Origin: JAHBNG01 sp039028975
GTDB lineage: Bacteria; Chloroflexota; Anaerolineae; Caldilineales; Caldilineaceae
Assembly: GCA_039028975.1 (NCBI GenBank)
Contig: JBCCHB010000166.1
Coordinates: 1 to 34,816, forward strand
Length of the DNA: 34,816 bases
Direction: 5' to 3'
This document shows, in pieces, positions 12,657-20,272 of the stretch. Under the pieces are notes generated by a model, which worked only from the letters and a program-made list of their open reading frames with translations, was not told the DNA's origin and did no database searches. The stretch's first letter is position 1, and each line of letters begins with the position of its first letter. A program made the translations under genes and the position numbers.

Positions 12657-13184
12657 ATGGGCGTTGATCCATCACCAGCTCAATTTGAAAATCTCTTCAA
12701 CCAGATATACGATACTCACTATCCAGCCCTCTACGCCTATCTCTTTGGCCGAACTGGCAACCGAGAGTTAGCCCAAGATCTGCTGCAAGAGGCCTTTACA
12801 CGAGCTTGGCTTCGCATAGAGACGTTGGCCCAGATAGAAGAGGATCAGCATCAGTACTGGCTCTTTTCTGTCGCCAAGAATCTTGCTATCGATACTGCCA
12901 GGCGATCAGAACGATGGCAGGCCATCGAAGAAAAGCTTCACGCCACGGCAGAGGGTAGCGCAAACGACGCTAACCAACAGGTAGAGTCTTGGAATCAGCT
13001 AATTATCTTGGATCAGGCTATAGTCAATCTCCCAGAAGGGTTACGTGTGGTCTTGGCCATGAGCGTTCTTGGGGGAATGAATAGCAAGGAGATAAGCCAA
13101 GCCCTTGGGATTCCTCCTGGGACTGTTCGCTATCAACTAGCTACTGCCCGAAAACGCCTGATGGAAGAACTCAATATTCAGTAA
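12657..13184 (+). CDS. ECF-type RNA polymerase sigma factor
   Basis: A 175-residue group IV sigma factor. Region 2 (about 10-80) contains FNQIYDTHYPALYAYLFGRT, the DLLQEAF core-binding segment and an RAW-R motif, followed by QYWLFSVAKNLAIDTARR. Region 4 (about 115-172) contains the LPEGLRVVLAMSVLGG helix and the helix-turn-helix SKEISQALGIPPGTVRYQLATARKRL. No region 1 or 3 is present, as expected. I start at ATG 12657; longer readings enter upstream repeats. It is followed 25 bases later by a small unknown ORF where an anti-sigma gene often sits, but that product has no membrane helix or zinc-finger motif. Confidence 0.93.
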   Translation: MGVDPSPAQFENLFNQIYDTHYPALYAYLFGRTGNRELAQDLLQEAFTRAWLRIETLAQIEEDQHQYWLFSVAKNLAIDTARRSERWQAIEEKLHATAEGSANDANQQVESWNQLIILDQAIVNLPEGLRVVLAMSVLGGMNSKEISQALGIPPGTVRYQLATARKRLMEELNIQ

Positions 13185-13209
13185 TATATCGTAGCTTTAC
13201 TAATATCTT

Positions 13210-13524
13210 ATGAACGAATCGACTGCCCCTCAATTAATAGCAGAGCAAGAAAGCCAACTGGCTCGATTACTCGGCCAGTGGCAGCAACAGAATCAATTAA
13301 CCTCAAGCTCTGCCATAACAATCCGCGAGCAAATTGTCCATGGCAATCAAGTCCTGCCCGATAATTGGTGGTTTCTCTTTAGCAAAGGGATGAATCAAGC
13401 GCTCGCAAACGCCCACCAACTTCAGCAACAGGTAGCTGAAGCCCATTTGCCTTCCGGAGGAAAGTGGCTACCGGGATGGGACTTTGGCACATACACATAT
13501 ACGGTGGATTATATGCGCCCATGA
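13210..13524 (+). CDS. Small protein downstream of the sigma factor, unknown function
   Basis: A 104-residue, glutamine-rich, soluble protein. The first 55 residues are predicted helical (EQESQLARLLGQWQQQNQL). A tryptophan-rich turn NWWFLFSKGMNQAL lies near 57-71, and an aromatic C-terminus (WLPGWDFGTYTYTVDYMRP) follows. There is no signal peptide, transmembrane helix or HxxxCxxC anti-sigma motif. Its position directly after the ECF sigma gene suggests it is co-transcribed and could be a regulator or a target of that sigma factor, which is inference only. Confidence 0.6.
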   Translation: MNESTAPQLIAEQESQLARLLGQWQQQNQLTSSSAITIREQIVHGNQVLPDNWWFLFSKGMNQALANAHQLQQQVAEAHLPSGGKWLPGWDFGTYTYTVDYMRP

Positions 13525-13560
13525 TGAACCACCGCTCTCGTTATATATAAAGTACCCCAA

Positions 13561-13719
13561 ATGCCTCAACGCTTCATATATGACGCGAGCGACCAAACAC
13601 CATTGATGGTTTCCCACCTAGATTGCACCCCACCAATTAGCACAAACGATGATTTTGTCTATCCGACTGGTTTAGACCAATGGTATCAAGTTGCATCCCT
13701 TAAGGAGAGATTAAGGTAA
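13561..13719 (+). CDS. Possible 52-residue peptide gene
   Basis: An open frame from ATG 13561 to TAA 13719 encodes a peptide starting MPQRFIYDASDQTPLM with two further aromatic-rich stretches and a single cysteine. It follows the 104-residue gene by 36 bases. No ribosome site is obvious and I recognise no family; its position as a third small gene in the sigma-factor unit is the only support. Confidence 0.35.
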   Translation: MPQRFIYDASDQTPLMVSHLDCTPPISTNDDFVYPTGLDQWYQVASLKERLR

Positions 13720-13799
13720 GATAAGGTAATAGAAAGAAGTCCTATCACCACACTTGTGATATAATGTTCTCTTTCTGGAATCTCGGCTGGTAGTAGTAC

Positions 13800-13882
13800 T
13801 AGACTGCGGTCGTCTTGAAAACAGGTGTTTTCGAATCTTTAGTAGAATAAGTAATCACCTGTTTTCAAACGGAATTGCATAT
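13800..13882. repeat. Palindromic element, 83 bp
   Basis: Arms CTTGAAAACAGGTGTTTTC (about 13813-13831) and CACCTGTTTTCAAACGG (about 13856-13872) form a long stem. The outer ends TAGACTGCGG and TTGCATA are diverged from TATACT/AGTATA. Located upstream of the carboxylesterase gene. Confidence 0.75.
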
Positions 13883-13990
13883 CAGTTTATACCGAAGCTC
13901 TGTATAGAGTAACGCTATTCTCTCAAATAGAGGTGTTACTTTACCAGAGCTGCCAGTTGAACAATCACACCAAAAAGATAGGACTTCGTA

Positions 13991-15703
13991 ATGACCGATC
14001 CTCTGATCCGCCAAACCCAAGCTGGCCCGATCAAAGGCTATCAGGATGACCTTAAGAATGTATGGGTCTGGAAGAGTATTCCTTTTGCCAAACCACCTGT
14101 TGGCGAATTACGTTGGAAAGCACCTCAAGATCGAGACCCTTGGTCGGATATTCGCTTAGCTGTTGAAGAGTGTCCTTGGGCCATACAACTCGAAATCGGA
14201 CCTGGCTGGGCCTCTTTGCCCAATTGTGTGGGTAGCGAGGATTGCCTCTACTTAAATATTTATCGACCCCAAAGCAGCGAAGAAAATCTACCTGTCTATT
14301 TCTGGATACACGGCGGTGCCAATCTGAATGGGGATGCCGATTCATCGGACATGGAGAATCTGGCTCGTCAGGCGAATCTAGTCGTCGTTGTTATCCAATA
14401 TCGCATGAGTGTCTTGGGCTACTTTACCCACCCAGCCATTCGGGCCGACTTGGATCCATCTGCAGCATCGGGTAATTTGGGTACACTAGATCAAATCAAA
14501 GCCTTGGAATGGGTGCAGACGAATATTCGCAATTTTGGTGGGGATCCCCATAACGTGACCATCGCTGGTGAGTCGGCTGGTGGACATAACGTTATGGCCA
14601 TGCTCATCTCCCCCCTTGCCAAAGGACTTTTCCACAAGGCCATCATGCAAAGTGGCGGCATGGTCTCTCAATCCGTAGCTCAAACCGATGAGGTCGCTAG
14701 CCAGACCGTTAACCAAGCACTTATAATGGAGGGTTTGGCTGCCGATGTGGACGAAGCCACCCAACGTCAATCCGAAATGGAAGCAGCGGAATTGCGTACG
14801 TTCCTCTATGAGTTGACTGGGGAAGAGCTAATGATCGCCCACGCGGGTGGCCCTGGCGAAACCATTGTTCCATTGGGCAATTTAATTGAAGATGGATATG
14901 TCATCCCAGGCGATCTGTTTTCGCTGATTGCCTCCGGTGCCTATGAGAAGGTGCCTTTTATGGCTGGCTCCAACACCCACGAGTCCGGCTCTATCAACAC
15001 ACTGCTACCCAGCCTATACGAGGGGATGCCCAACTACTATGAATTGTTGGACGTGATCGCTGGCACCAAGACCTTGGATGATGTGCTTCCTTCTGATTTT
15101 GATAAGCTAGGGTGGACTTGCTTGCGCGATTGCAGCAGCCGATTCTGGCGGGCCATTATGGTGGATGAATTACTCAAACGAATGCGCCTTCATCAAGACG
15201 ATCTGTACGCTTACCTCTTTGAGTGGGGTGATGAATTGGTGCGCCCTGGTTTTATTGGTTTTATCTATGGTGCCGCCCATGCGTTGGAGATCCCCTTTAT
15301 GCATGGCAATGCCACGGATAGTACTTTGCTGGATCCTGGGAACGAGCTACTCTATGCTGGCATGACGTCCGTAAATGAATCGGGGCGCCGGGCATTGTGC
15401 AACGCCATGGTCTCCTATGTGGCCGCATTTACCCGTACTGGCGATCCAAATGGCAGCAATGCCAACTTGCCTCACTGGCAGCCGTGGACCAATGAAGCGC
15501 AGAATGATAAGGTGCTGCGGTTGGGGGCATCGCTGGAAGATGCTCAAATCAGTATGGATAGTGAGGAGCTATCCATGGAGGGTGTCCGAACCGAAGTACT
15601 GTCCTTGGAGCCAGCTATTCAAGAGCACGTTACGGCTGTGCTAGATGCCGTATCACCCTATTGGAAAGCTGAACTGGAACCAATTGAATCCTTAATTATT
15701 TAA
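13991..15703 (+). CDS. Type B carboxylesterase
   Basis: A 570-residue member of the carboxylesterase/lipase type B (cholinesterase-like) family, close to the usual 500-560 residues. Visible features are GSEDCLYLNIYRP near residue 80, the oxyanion-hole WIHGGANLNGD near 105, and the nucleophile elbow IAGESAGGHN (serine about 196). The catalytic glutamate lies in SNTHESGS (about 332) and the catalytic histidine in GAAHALEIPFMHG (about 429). It has no signal peptide, so it is probably cytoplasmic. Substrates in this family range from xenobiotic esters to carbamates; none can be assigned. No tight operon partners; the upstream region carries a palindromic element. Confidence 0.92.
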   Translation: MTDPLIRQTQAGPIKGYQDDLKNVWVWKSIPFAKPPVGELRWKAPQDRDPWSDIRLAVEECPWAIQLEIGPGWASLPNCVGSEDCLYLNIYRPQSSEENLPVYFWIHGGANLNGDADSSDMENLARQANLVVVVIQYRMSVLGYFTHPAIRADLDPSAASGNLGTLDQIKALEWVQTNIRNFGGDPHNVTIAGESAGGHNVMAMLISPLAKGLFHKAIMQSGGMVSQSVAQTDEVASQTVNQALIMEGLAADVDEATQRQSEMEAAELRTFLYELTGEELMIAHAGGPGETIVPLGNLIEDGYVIPGDLFSLIASGAYEKVPFMAGSNTHESGSINTLLPSLYEGMPNYYELLDVIAGTKTLDDVLPSDFDKLGWTCLRDCSSRFWRAIMVDELLKRMRLHQDDLYAYLFEWGDELVRPGFIGFIYGAAHALEIPFMHGNATDSTLLDPGNELLYAGMTSVNESGRRALCNAMVSYVAAFTRTGDPNGSNANLPHWQPWTNEAQNDKVLRLGASLEDAQISMDSEELSMEGVRTEVLSLEPAIQEHVTAVLDAVSPYWKAELEPIESLII

Positions 15704-15960
15704 GCATGTGGCGTTTTACCCAGGCAATGCACAACCAACGTATTTGACTTGTACTCCTATACTTTGCTCGGTATGAAGACCAGAGTTTTCTGCACGAAGC
15801 TTCTCAAAAAACATACTATGGTTGCAATGAAAACCGCAGTATGGGCTATTATTTATACTTGGCTCTGTTTGAAAATAGGTGCTTGCTTTCTCCCATAGAT
15901 CTAAGGACAGCCGCTGATTTCAAATCGACCGCAGTATACTTCATAGATGGAAAGAAAATC
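15704..15960. other. Intergenic region with two palindromic elements
   Basis: A short hairpin-like derivative (ATACTATGGTTGC...AAAACCGCAGTAT, about 15813-15845) precedes a full-length reverse-orientation element at 15854-15938. No gene is seen before the ATG at 15961. Confidence 0.6.
15854..15938 (-). repeat. Full-length 85-bp palindromic element, reverse orientation
   Basis: Read on the minus strand it begins TATACTGCGGTCGATTTGAA and ends TTTTCAAACAGAGCCAAGTATA-like, matching the elements at 12498 and 26164. It ends 22 bases before the next start codon. Confidence 0.8.
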
Positions 15961-16860
15961 ATGGACAACAACACCCCTGAAGATGAATTCCCAGAAGACG
16001 AATTTCACTTTGGTAAGTTCCCACCTGGAACATTTCCCACTCCTGAAGAGTTAGCCGCTCAGGATCTGGCTGATCGAAAGCGACGGATTGAACTGGCTGA
16101 CTACTTTGCAGCGACATTTGATAAATCTGACCCGCGCGAGATTCCTCGCGCAGAACAAAATCATATTATGCAGTTTGATGAACTAGATCGACGCCTTGCC
16201 AATCCGCGCCAGACACTGGTGCGAGATTATTTAGGCAACCCATGGGTAAAACCCCTAGCTGAGATCTCGCCAGAGAAGCTAGAGGAAGAGCTGGATCTAT
16301 TGTTGGAATTTATGTACCTTTATGGCATCGCTGTTGACTTTCTGGCCGATGTATCGTACGAAGAAGCCTACCGGTTTATCACGGAAGAGCTGTTGGATGT
16401 TGAAACAACCAATATGGCTGGCACGGGGATGACTACCCACTTCATTTATGAAGAATTTTATCCCAATGATGAGTATGATGTGAAGATGTGGGGCGGAGAA
16501 TTCCTCTACACGCTTCTACGCCGAGGGATGGATGAGGCGTCTATCTGGGTAGCCAAAGACGAATTGCGCGATCCAAAAGGAAACTCAGTCAGCCGCAAGG
16601 CCCTACTACGAATGTTCGACCGATTTCGCTCTCGCTACAGCGCGGTAACCAACATTGAGGTTGAACCCATCGACTGTAATGTCGATGGTGATCACGCCGT
16701 AGTGAAGATGGCCACCACCTATACAGGGATCAAGGCAATGCCAACGAGCATGATTAAAACGATCGGTCACTCTACTCTCTGGCTAAAGCGAGATGATGTT
16801 GATAGCTGGTCGGTTACTCGAGCGCGTATTGCTGGCTGGGACGCGCTCGAAGGTTTATGA
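15961..16860 (+). CDS. Acidic protein of unknown function
   Basis: A 299-residue soluble protein. It begins with a strongly acidic, aromatic-spiced segment (EDEFPEDEFHFGKFPPGTF, residues 7-25), followed by a helical region (about 30-150) and a mixed region ending in TTYTGIKAMPTSMIKTIG and a strand-rich C-terminus (STLWLKRDDVDSWSVTRARI). No catalytic motif, signal peptide or membrane helix is recognisable. I start at ATG 15961 after GGAAAG; the longer frame runs through a repeat. It converges with the membrane-protein gene 6 bases away, with no terminator visible between them. Confidence 0.7.
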   Translation: MDNNTPEDEFPEDEFHFGKFPPGTFPTPEELAAQDLADRKRRIELADYFAATFDKSDPREIPRAEQNHIMQFDELDRRLANPRQTLVRDYLGNPWVKPLAEISPEKLEEELDLLLEFMYLYGIAVDFLADVSYEEAYRFITEELLDVETTNMAGTGMTTHFIYEEFYPNDEYDVKMWGGEFLYTLLRRGMDEASIWVAKDELRDPKGNSVSRKALLRMFDRFRSRYSAVTNIEVEPIDCNVDGDHAVVKMATTYTGIKAMPTSMIKTIGHSTLWLKRDDVDSWSVTRARIAGWDALEGL

Positions 16861-16866
16861 TCGATA

Positions 16867-17286
16867 TTAAGTTGCTGCTCTCCATTCAGATAAGAAATAA
16901 GCCTTCACATCGGGTTGGGTGGCTAACCAAACGATAACGATATGCATGGCGGAGGCTAGAAAGAACATGGACGCACCAAACAGTTGGATCATAAAGAATT
17001 CTGGCCAGGGATTAGTTAGATGGATAACAAATGCAGAAAGTGCATCCCAAATAGCCACAACATTCCATACAATAATTGTTGTCCACGCCCAGAAGCCAGT
17101 TTGTCGTAAAATTAGATAAGCGATGAATAAGGCTGAAAGACCGATAATGGCATCACCAACCAGGGGCATGAGCCATGCCGCAGGCGGATCGCCAGGTTCA
17201 AAGCCGCCTGCCCGAGGAATAAAGGCCAGGGTCATGGCTCGGCCAGCTAACATTAATGTCAAGATTGCCATTGTGATACGTTTCAT
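16867..17286 (-). CDS. Small four-helix membrane protein under HxlR control
   Basis: A 139-residue membrane protein with about four hydrophobic helices: ITMAILTLMLAGRAMTLAF, MPLVGDAIIGLSALFIAYLI, FWAWTTIIVWNVVAIWDALS and FGASMFFLASAMHIVIVWLA. I prefer the ATG at 17286 because GGAG lies 7 bases upstream; ATG 17298 would add four residues. No family is recognised. It is divergent from the HxlR regulator, and its putative promoter TTGCAA-16-TACAAT (17334-17307 on this strand) overlaps the first ACTTG-N7-CAAGT palindrome. It is therefore probably the regulator's direct target (inference). Confidence 0.75.
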   Translation of the reverse strand: MKRITMAILTLMLAGRAMTLAFIPRAGGFEPGDPPAAWLMPLVGDAIIGLSALFIAYLILRQTGFWAWTTIIVWNVVAIWDALSAFVIHLTNPWPEFFMIQLFGASMFFLASAMHIVIVWLATQPDVKAYFLSEWRAAT

Positions 17287-17306
17287 TTGGTTCTCCATAA
17301 TACGCT

Positions 17307-17374
17307 ATTGTACACTTTTACTTGTTATTTGCAAGTGAAAGTAAGCATAGTAGAATCGCTTGTGATTTGCAAGT
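17307..17374. promoter_or_regulatory. Divergent control region with two ACTTG-N7-CAAGT operators
   Basis: ACTTGTTATTTGCAAGT (17320-17336) and GCTTGTGATTTGCAAGT (17358-17374) are near-identical imperfect palindromes 38 bases apart. The first overlaps the -35 hexamer TTGCAA of the membrane-protein promoter, whose -10 is TACAAT (minus strand, 17312-17307). The arrangement fits binding by the adjacent HxlR dimer. Confidence 0.65.
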
Positions 17375-17508
17375 AATCTTCCCTACATAAAAAATTTAAT
17401 GTTCTATAGACGTTCCCAGGATCTGACATTGACATCGAATGCTTCTCAGAGTGGCTTTACATTCTGAACCAGCGAGATTTTTGGATATCCTATAGAGCTA
17501 AACTCGAT

Positions 17509-17964
17509 ATGAGTAAATCAAACGAGGGTCAGGTCGACCCATGCAGCCCTAGCGGAAAGTGCCCCATAACGTTTGCGCTAGATATTTTTGGGGATAAGTG
17601 GAGCTTGCTGATCATCCGCGATATGGTCTTCAAAAAGAAGAAATACTACGGTGAGTTTCTCCAGTCAGCGGAAAAAATTTCAACCAACATTCTTGCGGAT
17701 AGGTTAACCAAACTAGAGACCCAACGCCTGATCTCCAAAACACGAGACTGCCAGAACCAAAAAAAATATATCTATCGACTGACCGAGAAGGGCCAAGAAT
17801 TACTGCCCCTTTTGCTAGAAATCGTCGAGTGGAGTACCAAGTACGATCCCCAGCCGGATGTTCCGGATAACATCATTTTTGGCGCGCCAGCCAACCTGCT
17901 TGTACGTTTCCGAACGGATAGAGACAATCTGATCAGCGAGATTCTGTCTGGCTTAAACGAATAG
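17509..17964 (+). CDS. HxlR-family transcriptional regulator
   Basis: A 151-residue winged-helix regulator of the HxlR (MarR-like, DUF24) family. The diagnostic N-terminus CSPSGKCPITFALDIFGDKW is at residues 12-31. It is followed by LLIIRDMVFKKKKYYGEFLQ, the recognition region ISTNILADRLTKLE and the wing CQNQKKYIYRLTEKG. The conserved cysteine near residue 18 is the redox or electrophile sensor in relatives such as YodB and HypR; here two cysteines, C12 and C18, are close together. It acts as a dimer on DNA. It is divergent from the small membrane protein, with paired palindromes in between. Confidence 0.92.
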   Translation: MSKSNEGQVDPCSPSGKCPITFALDIFGDKWSLLIIRDMVFKKKKYYGEFLQSAEKISTNILADRLTKLETQRLISKTRDCQNQKKYIYRLTEKGQELLPLLLEIVEWSTKYDPQPDVPDNIIFGAPANLLVRFRTDRDNLISEILSGLNE

Positions 17965-18024
17965 AAACAATCCGTTTGACTACGGAACAGCGCCCCCTTA
18001 CAATTCATCCCCATCAAAGGATTT

Positions 18025-19188
18025 ATGGAGCAAACCATGGCAAATGAAACAAAAAAGAGTCCTAGTAGAACCACGTCAAGTAAGCGCACCTCAACAAAAG
18101 GCACCTCAAACAAAGGCACGTCAAACAAAGGCACGTCAAACAAACGAACATCGACGAAAGGCACTTCAACTAGGCGTGCATCCACCAAGAAAGCCTCCCC
18201 AAAGGCCACCTCTCCTCAAAAACAGATTATGGATAGTGAGCAATGGCTGCATATGTACGAGCAGATGTGCAAAATTCGCGCCTTTGAAGAGATGGCCAAC
18301 GAGCTATACCTAACAGCCAAAATGCCAGGGCTAACCCACATGTACGTTGGCGAAGAGGCCATCGCCGTGGGCGTTTGTGAGGCGTTGCGCAAAGATGACT
18401 ATATCACCAGCACCCATCGTGGCCATGGACACTGCCTAGCCAAGGGGGCCAATATTCAGCGTATGTTCTGTGAACTGCTAGGCAAAGAAGAGGGCTACTG
18501 CCGAGGCAAAGGTGGCTCCATGCATATTGCCGATCAGGAAATGGGGAATCTGGGTGCCAACGCGATTGTTGGTGGGAGCGCAGGCATTGCCACTGGCGCG
18601 GCCATGTCTATTAAAATGCGGGGGACCGATCAAGTAGCTGTCTGCTTTTTTGGTGATGGTGCCATGAATCAGGGACTATTCTACGAATCGGTCAACATGG
18701 CCCAGCTTTGGAAGTATCCCGTCATTTATGTCTGTGAAAACAACCTCTACAACGAGTATACCCACAACTCTGAGACGACAGCCGGGGATCTGGCAGATCG
18801 GGCCAAGTCTTTTGGCGTTCACAGTGTAGAAGTGGATGGTCAGAATGTCCGAGAAGTCTTTGAGACCATGACCGATTTGGTTGCCCGCTGCCGTGCTGGG
18901 GATGGACCAGCGTTTATACTCTGCCATACCTATCGCTTCCACGGTCACCATGTGGGCGATATCAACCGAGAGTATTATCGCTCCAAAGACGAGGAGGCCT
19001 ATTGGAAGAATGAGCGGGATCCCCTTAAACTTCTAGAGGAGTGGCTAACTGCAGAAAAGCTCGCCGAGGCAACCATGTTCCGCCAGATCGATGAAGAAGT
19101 TGCCAACGAAATTCAGCGTTCGGTTGATTATGCGCTGGACGCACCCTACCCATCTCCAGAGGAGGTGGACCAACATGTCTATGCATAG
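18025..19188 (+). CDS. 2-oxoacid (pyruvate/acetoin) dehydrogenase E1 alpha subunit
   Basis: A 387-residue thiamine-diphosphate-dependent E1 alpha. It decarboxylates a 2-oxoacid and, with E1 beta, transfers the acyl group to the lipoyl arm of E2. The ThDP motif GDGAMNQG...ENN is at 210-240; THRGHGHCLAKG near 130-141 and YRFHGHHVGD near 305 are family hallmarks. Substrate choice between pyruvate and acetoin is not certain. Residues 11-66 form an unusual Lys/Ser/Thr-rich repeat (about 5-residue units such as GTSNK), encoded by near-perfect 15-bp tandem repeats; typical E1 alpha proteins lack it. Either ATG 18025 or ATG 18037 could start translation. E1 beta follows 87 bases later. Confidence 0.92.
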   Translation: MEQTMANETKKSPSRTTSSKRTSTKGTSNKGTSNKGTSNKRTSTKGTSTRRASTKKASPKATSPQKQIMDSEQWLHMYEQMCKIRAFEEMANELYLTAKMPGLTHMYVGEEAIAVGVCEALRKDDYITSTHRGHGHCLAKGANIQRMFCELLGKEEGYCRGKGGSMHIADQEMGNLGANAIVGGSAGIATGAAMSIKMRGTDQVAVCFFGDGAMNQGLFYESVNMAQLWKYPVIYVCENNLYNEYTHNSETTAGDLADRAKSFGVHSVEVDGQNVREVFETMTDLVARCRAGDGPAFILCHTYRFHGHHVGDINREYYRSKDEEAYWKNERDPLKLLEEWLTAEKLAEATMFRQIDEEVANEIQRSVDYALDAPYPSPEEVDQHVYA

Positions 19189-19275
19189 GAAAAGAAGGCA
19201 AGTGGCACGTAGTAGGTGGCAGGTTAGGACAAGAGGGCAAGTAGCAGGTGGGCAAGCTAGGATATGGGGGACAAG

Positions 19276-20271
19276 ATGAGTACTGCAAACGGTAGAGAAA
19301 TTACCTTTGGAGAGGCAATAAAAGAGGCCATTGCTGAAGAGATGCGGCGCGATGCAAGCGTCTTTATGATTGGTGAAGATGTAGCCGAGGCAGGGCATCC
19401 ATTTAAGATCTATGTAGGCCTCGTTGATGAATTTGGACCAGAGCGCATCATTGACTCACCCATCTCTGAGGCAGGTATTACCGGCCTTTGCGTGGGTGCA
19501 GCCATGACTGGAATGCGTCCCATCGTTGACATTATGTTTGGTGATTTTATCACCCTAACCATGGACCAGATGGTCAATCAAGCCGCAAAGACTCATTATA
19601 TGTCAGGCGGCAAGTTGACGGTCCCTATGGTCATGCGCACCACCATGGGCGCGACACGCCGTTCTGCAGCCCAACACTCCCAATCCCTCCATACCTGGTT
19701 TAGTCACGTTCCAGGCTTAAAGGTCGCCATCCCGGCTACGCCCTACGATGCAAAAGGACTCATGAAGTCAGCCGTTCGGGATCAAAACCCTATTGCAATT
19801 TTTGAAGACAAAATGCTCTATCAGGTCAAAGGCTACGTGCCAGAAGAAGAGTATACCATCCCATTTGGTGTGGCGGATGTGAAACGAGAAGGCAGTGACA
19901 TCACGCTGGTGGGAACAAGTAGCATGGTCCAGGTAGCCCTCGACGCAGCCGAATTGCTTGCTGAATTAGACATCTCTGCCGAAGTGGTCGATCCGCGTAC
20001 AACATTACCCCTCGATAAGCAGACCCTCATCGACTCGGCCCGAAAGACCAGTCGAGCCATCGTCATCGATGAAGGCTATGAACAGTACGGTGTAACAGCC
20101 GAAATTGCTTCAGTGATTGCCGATGGAGCTTTCTACTATTTAGATGCCCCCGTTAAACGCATGGGGGCAATGGATGTGCCTATCCCCTTCTCGCCAGCGC
20201 TTGAAGATCTGACGGTTCCTACACCAGAGGGTGTGGCGGAGATGGCCAAGACACTATGTGGGAGGTCATGA
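19276..20271 (+). CDS. 2-oxoacid (pyruvate/acetoin) dehydrogenase E1 beta subunit
   Basis: A 331-residue E1 beta partner. Visible features are the start EITFGEAIKEAIAEEM, GEDVAEAGHPFKIYVGLVDEFG, the ThDP-contacting SPISEAGITGLCVGAAMTGM, and QHSQSLHTWFSHVPGLKVA. The C-terminal transketolase-like domain includes VVDPRTTLPLD and VIDEGYEQYG. I choose ATG 19276 because GGGGGA sits 5 bases upstream; ATG 19264 is an alternative. The stop is one base before the E2 start, indicating translational coupling. The spacer after E1 alpha contains G-rich GGCAAGT/GCAGGT repeats without a terminator. Confidence 0.93.
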   Translation: MSTANGREITFGEAIKEAIAEEMRRDASVFMIGEDVAEAGHPFKIYVGLVDEFGPERIIDSPISEAGITGLCVGAAMTGMRPIVDIMFGDFITLTMDQMVNQAAKTHYMSGGKLTVPMVMRTTMGATRRSAAQHSQSLHTWFSHVPGLKVAIPATPYDAKGLMKSAVRDQNPIAIFEDKMLYQVKGYVPEEEYTIPFGVADVKREGSDITLVGTSSMVQVALDAAELLAELDISAEVVDPRTTLPLDKQTLIDSARKTSRAIVIDEGYEQYGVTAEIASVIADGAFYYLDAPVKRMGAMDVPIPFSPALEDLTVPTPEGVAEMAKTLCGRS

Positions 20272-20272
20272 G

